Below are positions 1 to 6,300 of a DNA stretch of 12,163 bases, piece by piece. The stretch comes from Candidatus Pacearchaeota archaeon (GTDB lineage: Archaea; Nanoarchaeota; Nanoarchaeia; Pacearchaeales; GW2011-AR1). Location of the stretch: the NCBI GenBank assembly GCA_002690445.1, contig NZER01000444.1:1-12163 (forward strand). Direction: 5' to 3'. Within the stretch, counting starts at the first letter, position 1. The number at the start of each line of letters is the position of its first letter. Under the pieces are notes generated by a model. The model saw nothing but the letters and a program-made list of their open reading frames with translations. It did not search any database and was not told where the DNA came from. A program made the position numbers and the translations under genes.

Positions 1-1
1 C

Positions 2-622
2 ACAGCATCCTTCACCACCGCTGACGAGACCAAGCTCGATGGTATTGAGGCTGCCGCGACGGCAGATCAGACCGGGGCAGAGATTGCTTCAGCGCTGAGT
101 GGCGAGGCGGTCACCGGCCTCACCAATCTGGAAAGTGATGTCCTGACCTTGAAGGGATATAAGGCTCAAGCATGGGAGGCTCGCTTTCAGATTAACAGCG
201 GTGTGATTAAGCACCAGATCGGCGCGGTCGGGGCGTCTACTACAGCCGGGTCGTGGCACGACAAGGTGCTTAATGCATCACAATCCCTAATCACTACGCC
301 AAACGGCGCTGACGCCTCCACCGCGTTCAGCGGCGGCGCTAAAATCTCTGGCACATCCCCCAACATCCTTATTTTTGACACAGCGGATCAGGGGGCGATT
401 GCGGATGCTTTTCTCCTTGTTGCGACGGCCGACTACGATACCAACGGTGTAAATATTTCGTTCCGCGCCGGGTTCACCAGCCGAGACGTTGATGGCGTCA
501 CCATCTTTAGGCCCGAGGTTCAGGTCAGAGATGACTCGGGCGCCGCCTTCAATATCAACACCACCAATCTAGCAACCGGCGCCGACCGGGTGACGATGCA
601 GTTCATAGGATACCTGGCATGA
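2..622 (+). CDS. tail-fibre-like protein, C-terminal part (5' end cut by window)
   Basis: The frame is open from the left edge (first full codon at base 2) to TGA at 620-622, giving 206 residues of a longer protein. An internal TTG at 149 is only an apparent start, because the same frame stays open to the edge. Residues 4-28 read FTTADETKLDGIEA followed by an ATADQTGAEI-type stretch, a short motif I recognise from many phage tail-fibre and collar proteins. A short helical linker (LTNLESDVLTLKG) follows. The last 150 or so residues are rich in G, T, N, D and S and look like beta strands, with no cysteines. This fits the distal or trimerising end of a host-recognition fibre, though the binding target cannot be told. 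GC is about 60%, above the genes after position 960. The stop overlaps the next start as ATGA. Fibre identity is inferred from the motif and composition. Confidence 0.72.
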   Translation, partial: TASFTTADETKLDGIEAAATADQTGAEIASALSGEAVTGLTNLESDVLTLKGYKAQAWEARFQINSGVIKHQIGAVGASTTAGSWHDKVLNASQSLITTPNGADASTAFSGGAKISGTSPNILIFDTADQGAIADAFLLVATADYDTNGVNISFRAGFTSRDVDGVTIFRPEVQVRDDSGAAFNINTTNLATGADRVTMQFIGYLA

Positions 623-906
623 CACTCTCAGCAGAAACAAAGCTACACCTCCGGCAATCCGTCATCAGCGACAAACCGGAAGACGATATCGACCATCGCA
701 CAGGCGGTCCCGCAACAATAGCCAGCCGAAAACACCAGGCGTCCGCGAATGTTCGACATGCGCTTCAAGCGTGGGCGGGCACCCAAGGTTTACGTTGGGA
801 CGAAATGGCTTTGTGGTCGCCGCAAGAGGTCGCCTCCGTTAAGGCAAAGCGCGCCGAATTGGAGGCCGAGCTGGCTTTCATCGACGCCGAAATCGACGGT
901 TTATAA
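619..906 (+). CDS. hypothetical protein, 95 aa, downstream of fibre gene
   Basis: I do not recognise a family. The start ATG at 619 overlaps the fibre stop (ATGA), so translation is probably coupled to the fibre gene. The N-terminal half (residues 1-45) is polar and looks unstructured. The middle (46-70) contains three tryptophans, including RWDEMALWSP. The C-terminal 25 residues form a charged, heptad-like helix (VKAKRAELEAELAFIDAEI), possibly a coiled coil. No membrane segment or signal peptide is seen. Genes directly after a fibre often encode a fibre chaperone, and genes directly before the large terminase often encode the small subunit. Either is possible by position, but nothing in the sequence decides: there is no helix-turn-helix that I can see. 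GC-rich like the fibre gene. Confidence 0.7.
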   Translation: MTLSAETKLHLRQSVISDKPEDDIDHRTGGPATIASRKHQASANVRHALQAWAGTQGLRWDEMALWSPQEVASVKAKRAELEAELAFIDAEIDGL

Positions 907-1022
907 TGTTCGGCCTTTCGACGTTCGCCGGTTCACCCATCGCGGCCGTCGGGCGGTTCGGCGAAGCTATAAATCGTATAGAACAGCTCGAGAGTAAGAT
1001 AGCAGTACTTGAGGCACGTTAG
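906..1022 (+). CDS. mini-gene, 38-aa hypothetical protein
   Basis: A short frame starts at an ATG whose A is the last base of the preceding TAA (TAATG), and ends at TAG 1020-1022, five bases before the terminase ATG. The peptide begins MFGLSTFAGSPIAAVGRFGE, which is small, hydrophobic and glycine-rich, and ends in an amphipathic helix (INRIEQLESKIAVLEAR) with a heptad-like spacing of I and L. Support comes from the exact stop/start overlap, the same coupling mode used at several other junctions here, and from filling what would otherwise be a 120-base gap. The first 20 codons are very GC-rich, while the last 18 use ATA, AAT, AGT and GTA codons. The composition break of the window therefore falls inside this gene. 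Function unknown. It could be a truncated or chimeric remnant. Confidence 0.55.
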   Translation: MFGLSTFAGSPIAAVGRFGEAINRIEQLESKIAVLEAR

Positions 1023-1026
1023 CGTC

Positions 1027-2643
1027 ATGCGAACAGAAGAAGCCATCATTATAGAAAGCATGTTCCGTATTGCGGATAAGGACGGTAATGATGTCGACTT
1101 TATCCTCAATAACGAACAGGCTACTATAGATGCCAATTTAACCGGGCGAGACCTTATACCCAAGGCGCGGCAGTTAGGTGTGTCTTCGTATTTTCTCGCA
1201 AGAGCCCTTGCTCGTTGTCTGTCGCGTAGAAACACAAGAGCTGTTGTTATATCACACGACATGGAGAGTACACAGAGAATGCTGATGAAGGTTCAGTACT
1301 TCATTGAGCATATGCGTGGACCTGCTCCAGTCATTAACAATATGAGCAAGAATGAAATCACATTCCCGAAAATGGACAGCATGTTCTACCTTGGCACAGC
1401 CGGATCGAGGAAGTTCGGGAGGGGTGATACAATCACAGATCTTCACTGTTCCGAGTATGCGTTTTGGCCCAACGCGCTGGAGTTGGCGTCGGGACTTTTC
1501 CAAGCGGTACCTAAGTCTGGACGTATTAGCATTGAAAGTACCGGAAACGGAATGAACGATTACTACAGCAGGTGTATGGCTGCCACTAGCGACGACAGCA
1601 CGTGGGCTTTGCACTTTCTATCTTGGGTTGGATTTACAGAATATTCCCTCGACCTAACAGAGCAGGAAGCGGAAGATATTCTTAATAATCTCAGTGAAGA
1701 GTTTGAAGAGCTTGCGCTGCAAAATATCCTGACGCCTGGACAGCTTGCTTGGAGGCGCGCAAAGCTTGAAGAGATATCCTTCGACATGCGTAAATTCAAT
1801 GAGGAATATCCCCTAACCCTCGATGAATGTTTTCAAGCTAGTGGTCACTCCATATTCTGGAAGGTACTATATGAGCCTACAGATGAATGGGATAAGCTTG
1901 ACACACATTTAACAGGATTGAAAGAACATCCCAGGTCCAACAACCACTACGTGATTGGTGTTGATGCATCTGCTGGCGTGGAGAAGGATAATGCAGTAAT
2001 CCAAGTTGTTTGTGTAGAGACTATGGAGCAGGTAGCAGAGTGGGCTAGTAACAGAATTGCTCCTGATATCCTTGCTATAAAGACAGCAGATTTGGGCGCA
2101 CAATACAACGATGCCTTCTTGGTAGTCGAGAACAATAACCACGGACTGGTTACGCTATCGTATCTGGATGATTTATATCCAGCTCATTTACTGTATACAA
2201 GTTCGTCAATGCAGCAAACAGAGGAGGGGCAGCTCAACGCTCTTGGTTGGAAAACTACAGCTAAGTCAAAGCCCATTATGATAGGCGCGCTGCGAAAAGC
2301 CCTAGCGAGTGATTTGAACATTCATAGCCCAGTTCTCCGAGCAGAGCTCTCTACCTTCATCGAGCAAGAAGGTGGACAACTAGGTGCTGAGAAAGGCTGC
2401 AAGGATGATCGAGTAATAGCTCTGGCGTGTGTAGTCGTAGGTCTTGGGCAAGCTGGCTATATGTTCGAGAAGAGCACATTCAATCAAGATAAAGTTGTGT
2501 CTGACCCCTTCTCTTACGCAACCATCATTAAAGAGTTGGAGAACGGCAGAGGAAATTTTCCAATATCTCCTCAGCACGCCGGATCAGACCCACATACAGC
2601 ATTAAGGGGGGAGCTATTGTCAAAATCTTTCTTGGCGCGCTAG
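1027..2643 (+). CDS. terL: phage terminase large subunit (packaging ATPase and nuclease)
   Basis: The large terminase cuts concatemeric phage DNA and drives it through the portal using ATP. I use ATG 1027 (538 aa); an in-frame TTG at 1009 would add six residues and overlap the mini-gene. The N-terminal ATPase domain has a Walker A-like KARQLGVSS at residues 46-54 and a Walker B region ending in SEYAFWP at 142-148 (probable catalytic E143). The coupling motif is ESTGNG at 170-175. The linker PLTLDECFQASGHSIF at 262-277 matches the usual turn between domains. The RNase H-like nuclease domain shows acidic residues in VIGVDAS (D313), VVENN (E368) and CKDDRVIA (D460/D461). All key residues are present and the length is normal, so it should be active. 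The last 28 bases overlap the following lipoprotein frame. No small subunit is recognised beside it. Confidence 0.96.
   Translation: MRTEEAIIIESMFRIADKDGNDVDFILNNEQATIDANLTGRDLIPKARQLGVSSYFLARALARCLSRRNTRAVVISHDMESTQRMLMKVQYFIEHMRGPAPVINNMSKNEITFPKMDSMFYLGTAGSRKFGRGDTITDLHCSEYAFWPNALELASGLFQAVPKSGRISIESTGNGMNDYYSRCMAATSDDSTWALHFLSWVGFTEYSLDLTEQEAEDILNNLSEEFEELALQNILTPGQLAWRRAKLEEISFDMRKFNEEYPLTLDECFQASGHSIFWKVLYEPTDEWDKLDTHLTGLKEHPRSNNHYVIGVDASAGVEKDNAVIQVVCVETMEQVAEWASNRIAPDILAIKTADLGAQYNDAFLVVENNNHGLVTLSYLDDLYPAHLLYTSSSMQQTEEGQLNALGWKTTAKSKPIMIGALRKALASDLNIHSPVLRAELSTFIEQEGGQLGAEKGCKDDRVIALACVVVGLGQAGYMFEKSTFNQDKVVSDPFSYATIIKELENGRGNFPISPQHAGSDPHTALRGELLSKSFLAR
2604..2613 (+). promoter_or_regulatory. 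purine-rich ribosome binding site before the lipoprotein frame
   Basis: AAGGGGGGAG lies inside the end of the terminase gene, with the AAGGGG part six bases before ATT at 2616 and seven before TTG at 2617. It is the only strong Shine-Dalgarno-like stretch near the 5' end of the lipoprotein frame. It therefore supports initiation at 2616/2617 rather than at the first ATG of the frame (2697), which has only a weak purine stretch upstream. Confidence 0.5.
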
Positions 2644-2990
2644 CTCTATTCATCATAGTTAGTTGTTCTACAGCAGAACTGGATATTCCGCCGGATATGT
2701 GTACCGCTCCATCAGAGATTACCGCAGCGACTGGTGTAATTTTTCCAGATGCTGTTCATGTATTTGATGTGCGCGGAGATGACGCTATATTTATATCAGA
2801 AGTGTTTATACAATACAGCCTTATGCCGCAACAAGATGTTAATCGTATAGAAGTATTTATGATTAATCCCAGTAGATCACTAACATACCTTTATTTAGAT
2901 AATTGCTTTCGAGGAACTATTACAGGTAATGCAGATATGATAGATCTTATAAAAGCTATTCTATCTGCGCAGAGGAACATAACGGCATGA
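2616..2990 (+). CDS. predicted phage lipoprotein, apparent AUU start
   Basis: From ATT at 2616 the frame reads as a type II signal peptide: one lysine, a hydrophobic core (IFLGALALFII) and the lipobox IVSC, with lipidation expected on C17 and serine at +2. The mature part is about 108 residues, with two further cysteines (in DMCTAPS and DNCFRG) that could pair, and is mostly beta or mixed in character. The frame has no ATG, GTG or TTG between a stop at 2529-2531 and ATG 2697. That ATG would give 97 residues and lose the whole signal sequence. I therefore propose an AUU start served by the purine stretch at 2604-2613. Alternatives are TTG 2617 plus a -1 slip on AAAA at 2622-2625, or a substitution. 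The gene overlaps the terminase end by 28 bases and the next gene by ATGA. It is AT-rich. Outer-membrane placement is inferred; function unknown. Confidence 0.65.
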   Translation: MVKIFLGALALFIIVSCSTAELDIPPDMCTAPSEITAATGVIFPDAVHVFDVRGDDAIFISEVFIQYSLMPQQDVNRIEVFMINPSRSLTYLYLDNCFRGTITGNADMIDLIKAILSAQRNITA

Positions 2991-3334
2991 GCACAGAAGA
3001 GCCTGTTGTGCGGAAGAACGAGAAGGGTATCAGGAAGTATCTGCCCTTGATAGTCTCTATGTTCGCCCTAGTAGGCTGTATTGCAGGTGCCCTCGGTTGG
3101 ATGGATGATCAGTATATTCGCGCTGAGACTTATGAAGTCCAATCAGGGGTTGTTTTGGACAAGATTAGCGGCGTCGAAAATGATGTGCTTTGGATTAAGT
3201 TTCTGCTGTTAAGTGAGCGGGTGGGTAAATTAGAGATAGCAGCAAACAATAGCGGCAATATCGACATCATGGGAGAGTTGGGCAAGATGCGAGTAGAGCT
3301 TCGTATGCTTGAACAACTTCTAGGATTAAAGTAA
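2987..3334 (+). CDS. single-pass inner-membrane protein with helical C-terminal domain, 115 aa
   Basis: The start ATG overlaps the lipoprotein stop (ATGA) and the stop overlaps the portal start (TAATG), so all three are probably translated together. Residues 1-17 are polar and basic (RKNEKGIRK). Residues 18-38 form one hydrophobic segment (YLPLIVSMFALVGCIAGALGW). The basic side suggests N-in, C-out topology by the positive-inside rule. The remaining 75 or so residues are helical with heptad-like leucine and valine (ERVGKLEI, MRVELRMLEQLLGL), probably a periplasmic coiled coil. Together with the lipoprotein upstream it resembles, in layout only, an inner/outer membrane spanin pair. However, the gene order is reversed and no endolysin or holin is next to it. 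Other roles, such as superinfection exclusion, are equally open. No family recognised. Confidence 0.75.
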   Translation: MSTEEPVVRKNEKGIRKYLPLIVSMFALVGCIAGALGWMDDQYIRAETYEVQSGVVLDKISGVENDVLWIKFLLLSERVGKLEIAANNSGNIDIMGELGKMRVELRMLEQLLGLK

Positions 3335-5088
3335 TGACATCTGGATACAAGCAAGGCGGTGCGCCGGATGAAGCCTGGTGGATGGAGCAGATCTATGCGG
3401 GCATCCGCTTCCGGAATGAGTATGCGCACGAAAGCAGCTGGAAGCAGTGGCGGGAATACTACAGAGGAAATTGGGCAGGCGCTACATTGCCGCAAAATCT
3501 TTTCTTCACTATGCTCAGGACTATTGTTCCCCGCGTATACTTTCGTAATCCGGCAGTATCTGTTATTCCCGCAAAGCCTGGCTTTGAGAATGCAGCATTG
3601 GCGCAAATATTAGGGCGTGTGGATAATAAGATGATGCGTCAAATGCGAGTAAAGGATGCTATGAAGAAGATGGCTCAAGATGCCTTCTTGTTCGGTACAG
3701 CTTTCGGTAAGTTAGGCTTCGGCGCTGAGTTCTCACCAACTCCTGATTTGTTCAGAACAGAAGCACCAGGTTCAAAGAAAAATAAAGCACACTCTGTTGA
3801 ATATCGCTCTGGACTATCTGCCAATATGCCGTGGTTTTCTAGGTTACATCCTGGCAATGCTATTCTTCCTGCTCAAGTAGAAGATTTCGAAACTGCTCGT
3901 TGGTTCGCTCATTGGGATCGTAGAACTCCCGAGGACCTAATGACTGATCCTCGTTTCACGAATACGGCAGGCATAAAAGGTACGCAGGTTCCTGAAATCT
4001 CACATCCTCGCTATCAGATAGATGGCGCACCTGATGAGATGGTGGATATTGTAGAGATCAGGGATAAGAAGACACAGAGGGTCATGGTACTTGCGCCTAA
4101 TCAGGAGGGAAGTGGTATAACCCTATTTCATGGTACTGATGATCTTCAGTACAGCAATAACATTCCTATATTCCCAGTTGTTTATAACATAGACGATGAA
4201 GTATTTTGGGGAGTACCGGATAGTGTGATCCTTGAGCCTCAACAACTTGAGATTAATGAAATCAAGACACAGACTATGAAAAGACGCAGGGCAGCACTAA
4301 ATCGTGTTCTTGCAAAAAAGGGTACTCTCGACGACGATGAAATCACGAAGTTCTTTGGTGAAGATACAGATGGTGTTATCGTAACAAACGCAGCCCCTAA
4401 AGGTGCTATTGAACGCTTTGAGGCTGGGGATATTCCTGAAGCTTTGCTTATTGCAAAAGATCAGATCATGCAAGATGTACGGGAAGGAATAGGCTTTTCG
4501 CGTAATGAGTTTGGTGAATTTAAACCAGGCTCTAGGTCACCAACAGCGACAGAAACCATGGTAGTTAAGCAGGCCGCAGAACTCCGTATTGATGAGCGTA
4601 GAGATGTGATGGCCGATGTGCTTGTCGATATGATCGAAGGAATGCATCGCATCATCTTCAAACATTGGGATAATGAGATGGTCCAACAAGTAGTAGGTCC
4701 AGGCGGTGTACCTGTATGGATTAAATTCAGAGGAACAGATCTAAATGCTGGCTCATATGAAGTGAAGGTTGACCCCGATACCTCGTTGCCTGAAACTAGA
4801 GATGTTCGTGAGGCAAGAGCTGCACAAATGTATGCTCTGTTAAAAGAGAACCCGATTATTGATCCCATCAAGCTGACGGAGTTTCTCTTAACTGAATTCA
4901 AGGGTGTACAGTATGACGACCTCATGAAAGTGCTGCCGGCACCAGAAGCTGCCCCAGGAGAAGCTATTAGTCCTCAGCAGTATGGACAACTAATCCAAGG
5001 GCAGTTTGATCAAGTGAGACAAGGTGAAGGCGGTACTCCGCCAGCAAGAAGTAAACCAACCCCAGTTCCACAGACAGGAACAAGCTAA
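3334..5088 (+). CDS. portal protein
   Basis: The portal is a dodecameric ring at one capsid vertex through which DNA is packaged and ejected. The 584-aa length is usual for portals of short-tailed and some long-tailed phages. The N-terminal part has PQNLFFTMLRTIVPRVYFRNP (residues 53-73), a typical early portal segment. An alanine/glycine-rich helical region follows (MAQDAFLFGTAFGKLGFG, 113-130). The central region WGVPDSVILEPQQLEINEIK (292-311), followed by a basic helix (KRRRA), fits the clip/stem. RSPTATETMV (401-410) precedes a long helix with ERRDVMADV, a common portal crown/stem feature. The tail (540-584) is rich in P, Q and G and probably disordered. It starts by TAATG with the membrane-protein gene and ends by TAATG with the zinc-ribbon gene. 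Position between terminase and scaffold/capsid is the standard order. Confidence 0.92.
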   Translation: MTSGYKQGGAPDEAWWMEQIYAGIRFRNEYAHESSWKQWREYYRGNWAGATLPQNLFFTMLRTIVPRVYFRNPAVSVIPAKPGFENAALAQILGRVDNKMMRQMRVKDAMKKMAQDAFLFGTAFGKLGFGAEFSPTPDLFRTEAPGSKKNKAHSVEYRSGLSANMPWFSRLHPGNAILPAQVEDFETARWFAHWDRRTPEDLMTDPRFTNTAGIKGTQVPEISHPRYQIDGAPDEMVDIVEIRDKKTQRVMVLAPNQEGSGITLFHGTDDLQYSNNIPIFPVVYNIDDEVFWGVPDSVILEPQQLEINEIKTQTMKRRRAALNRVLAKKGTLDDDEITKFFGEDTDGVIVTNAAPKGAIERFEAGDIPEALLIAKDQIMQDVREGIGFSRNEFGEFKPGSRSPTATETMVVKQAAELRIDERRDVMADVLVDMIEGMHRIIFKHWDNEMVQQVVGPGGVPVWIKFRGTDLNAGSYEVKVDPDTSLPETRDVREARAAQMYALLKENPIIDPIKLTEFLLTEFKGVQYDDLMKVLPAPEAAPGEAISPQQYGQLIQGQFDQVRQGEGGTPPARSKPTPVPQTGTS

Positions 5089-5402
5089 TGCCTATATACG
5101 ATTATGAATGTGCTCCCTGTAAAGTGCGCAGGGAAGTTTATGTCACATACGAAGAGAGAGACACAATTAAGTGTCAACGATGCCAAAAGGCGATGGAGCG
5201 CCAAATATCTGCGCCAGCTATTCACGTTTTTAAGGGTGGTTGGTACGAACATATTGCGGACAAACCTATATACTGCGAAACAAGATCGGAGTTATCCGAT
5301 GCGTGTAAACGTAACGATAGTATATCACCAGACGTGGAGAATAGCTCATGGCTGCGAAGTCACAAAAAAGAACGGAAAGTGACGATCCGTTCGTCACAGT
5401 AA
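5088..5402 (+). CDS. FmdB-type zinc-ribbon protein
   Basis: The N-terminus MPIYDYECAPC is the signature start of FmdB-family zinc ribbons. Two CxxC knuckles are present, C8-C11 and C29-C32, with spacing suited to one tetrahedral zinc. After the ribbon there is a second short region (VFKGGWYEHI at 47-56, then PIYCETRSELSDACKR at 60-75). A comparable module follows the ribbon in other phage FmdB-like proteins as I remember them. The tail is polar and basic. Cellular FmdB proteins have been called putative regulators, but in phages this gene commonly sits among head genes, so a structural or assembly role is as likely as a regulatory one. The start overlaps the portal stop (TAATG), and the last 55 bases overlap the next gene in another frame. 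Confidence 0.82.
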   Translation: MPIYDYECAPCKVRREVYVTYEERDTIKCQRCQKAMERQISAPAIHVFKGGWYEHIADKPIYCETRSELSDACKRNDSISPDVENSSWLRSHKKERKVTIRSSQ

Positions 5403-5641
5403 CAATACGAGTGTTTGATAACAGAACTGAGGTAGAGTTTGACGATTTTTCTAAACTATCTCTAGGGATGTTGGAGAAAAGAGTCATCAATGCAACAAGG
5501 AAACAGTGGCAACACGAGAGACGAATGGCAGTTTACGAGGCCAGGAAAGCTGATCGTGTAGTCGTAGAAAGAGAGAGGAAAACAGAGAATGCCAAAAGAA
5601 AAAGAGAAGAGCGAGAACGAGAAGCAGCCGAAGGGGCTTGA
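5348..5641 (+). CDS. small charged helical protein, 97 aa, before the scaffold gene
   Basis: The ATG at 5348 has a GGAG eight bases upstream and lies 55 bases inside the zinc-ribbon gene, in a different frame. Residues 13-30 look like a beta hairpin (FVTVTIRVFDNRTEVEF). Residues 36-55 contain LSLGMLEKRVINATRKQW. From about residue 56 to the end there is a single very highly charged helix (ERERKTENAKRKREERERE). There is no membrane segment or cysteine. The 3' end overlaps the scaffold gene by 53 bases. I do not recognise the family. Its position and charge suggest a head-assembly partner, possibly of scaffold or portal, but this is inference. The reading frame differs from both neighbours, and the start is well supported by its ribosome binding site. 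Confidence 0.72.
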   Translation: MAAKSQKRTESDDPFVTVTIRVFDNRTEVEFDDFSKLSLGMLEKRVINATRKQWQHERRMAVYEARKADRVVVERERKTENAKRKREEREREAAEGA

Positions 5642-6278
5642 GGCTCTTGCGGAAATGTTAACGGGAATAAGCACTTCCGTTAATGCTCTAACACAACGTA
5701 TGGACGGTCTTGAGAGAACTCAGCAACCTGCGCAGAAGCCTGCTGATAAAGAGATCGTCAAACGTGAAGAGAAGACCGAGGAGGAGCTGGACGATATGTC
5801 TCGTTCTGAGTTCATGCAGCACTTGGTGGGAGAGATCGGGGAAACGGTTATAAAGCCGCTTGCTGCTCGTATCGATCAAAGTGCTCAAGACACCAAGGTC
5901 GATAAAACAGCAAGTGCTATTGAGAAAGCCAGGGCAGAGCATAAAGACTTTGGTGAATTTGAGAAGGAGATTATTGCTGTCGCACAAGAAGTGCCTGGCA
6001 TCTCCGTTGAACGAGCTTATCAGACAGCTCGGCAGGAAAATCCTGAAAAGGCTGTCGAGATGGATGAGAAGTACAAGAGCGATGAAGACAAGACTGCTGA
6101 GGCTGATAAAGAAGCGTTGGCTAAAGCGAACGAAGAAGGTATGCCCTTCGGAGGATTGACACCAACGAGCGGTGTTGTGTCCAAAGATGTGGCATACGAA
6201 GACGACAGAGAAGCCTTCGATGCTGCTTGGGATGAGAATGTTACTCAGGCAGGTCTCGAAGGAATGTTCCGCAACTAA
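5589..6278 (+). CDS. capsid scaffold-like protein
   Basis: Scaffolding proteins guide capsid subunits and portal into a procapsid and then leave or are degraded. This 229-aa product sits directly before the major capsid gene, is dominated by E, K, D, A and Q, contains no cysteine or tryptophan until W233-type residues near the very end (AFDAAWDENV), and is predicted mostly helical. Residues 19-45 (LAEMLTGISTSVNALTQRMDGLERT) form a likely coiled coil, followed by a P/Q/K-rich linker and a second helical region at about 70-170. A glycine/proline turn (GMPFGGLTPTSG) separates a short acidic C-terminal helix that could bind capsid protein. The start is preceded by GAGAGG, and the gene overlaps the previous one out of phase by 53 bases. 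Assignment rests on position, length and composition, not on a sequence motif. Confidence 0.78.
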   Translation: MPKEKEKSENEKQPKGLEALAEMLTGISTSVNALTQRMDGLERTQQPAQKPADKEIVKREEKTEEELDDMSRSEFMQHLVGEIGETVIKPLAARIDQSAQDTKVDKTASAIEKARAEHKDFGEFEKEIIAVAQEVPGISVERAYQTARQENPEKAVEMDEKYKSDEDKTAEADKEALAKANEEGMPFGGLTPTSGVVSKDVAYEDDREAFDAAWDENVTQAGLEGMFRN

Positions 6279-6286
6279 CGACCTTG

Positions 6287-6296
6287 AAAGGAGAGG
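6287..6296 (+). promoter_or_regulatory. strong ribosome binding site of the major capsid gene
   Basis: AAAGGAGAGG lies in the 22-base gap between scaffold stop and capsid ATG, with the GGAG core about eight bases before the ATG. It is one of the best Shine-Dalgarno matches in the window. It contrasts with the bare stop/start overlaps used elsewhere, and fits high capsid protein output. Confidence 0.7.
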
Positions 6297-6300
6297 TTAA

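Noticed and set aside
749..997. Plus-strand frame (82 codons), highly basic product
   Set aside because: It is an alternative frame of the GC-rich 95-aa gene, arginine-rich as expected for frame-shifted GC-rich coding sequence, and it spans both the 95-aa gene and the mini-gene without a start signal.
1009..1026. TTG 1009 as terminase start
   Set aside because: It lies inside the mini-gene and adds only MRHVSV. ATG 1027 follows the mini-gene stop by four bases and gives a normal N-terminus.
2697..2990. Annotating the lipoprotein gene from ATG 2697 (97 aa)
   Set aside because: This start would discard a complete signal peptide and lipobox encoded in frame immediately upstream, and it has no good ribosome binding site. 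It remains the fallback if 2616 is refuted.
3130..3606. Minus-strand frame (158 codons) across the membrane-protein/portal junction
   Set aside because: Shadow of two well-supported + strand genes. The translated product is rich in R, S, L and I, typical of antisense reading, with no motif.
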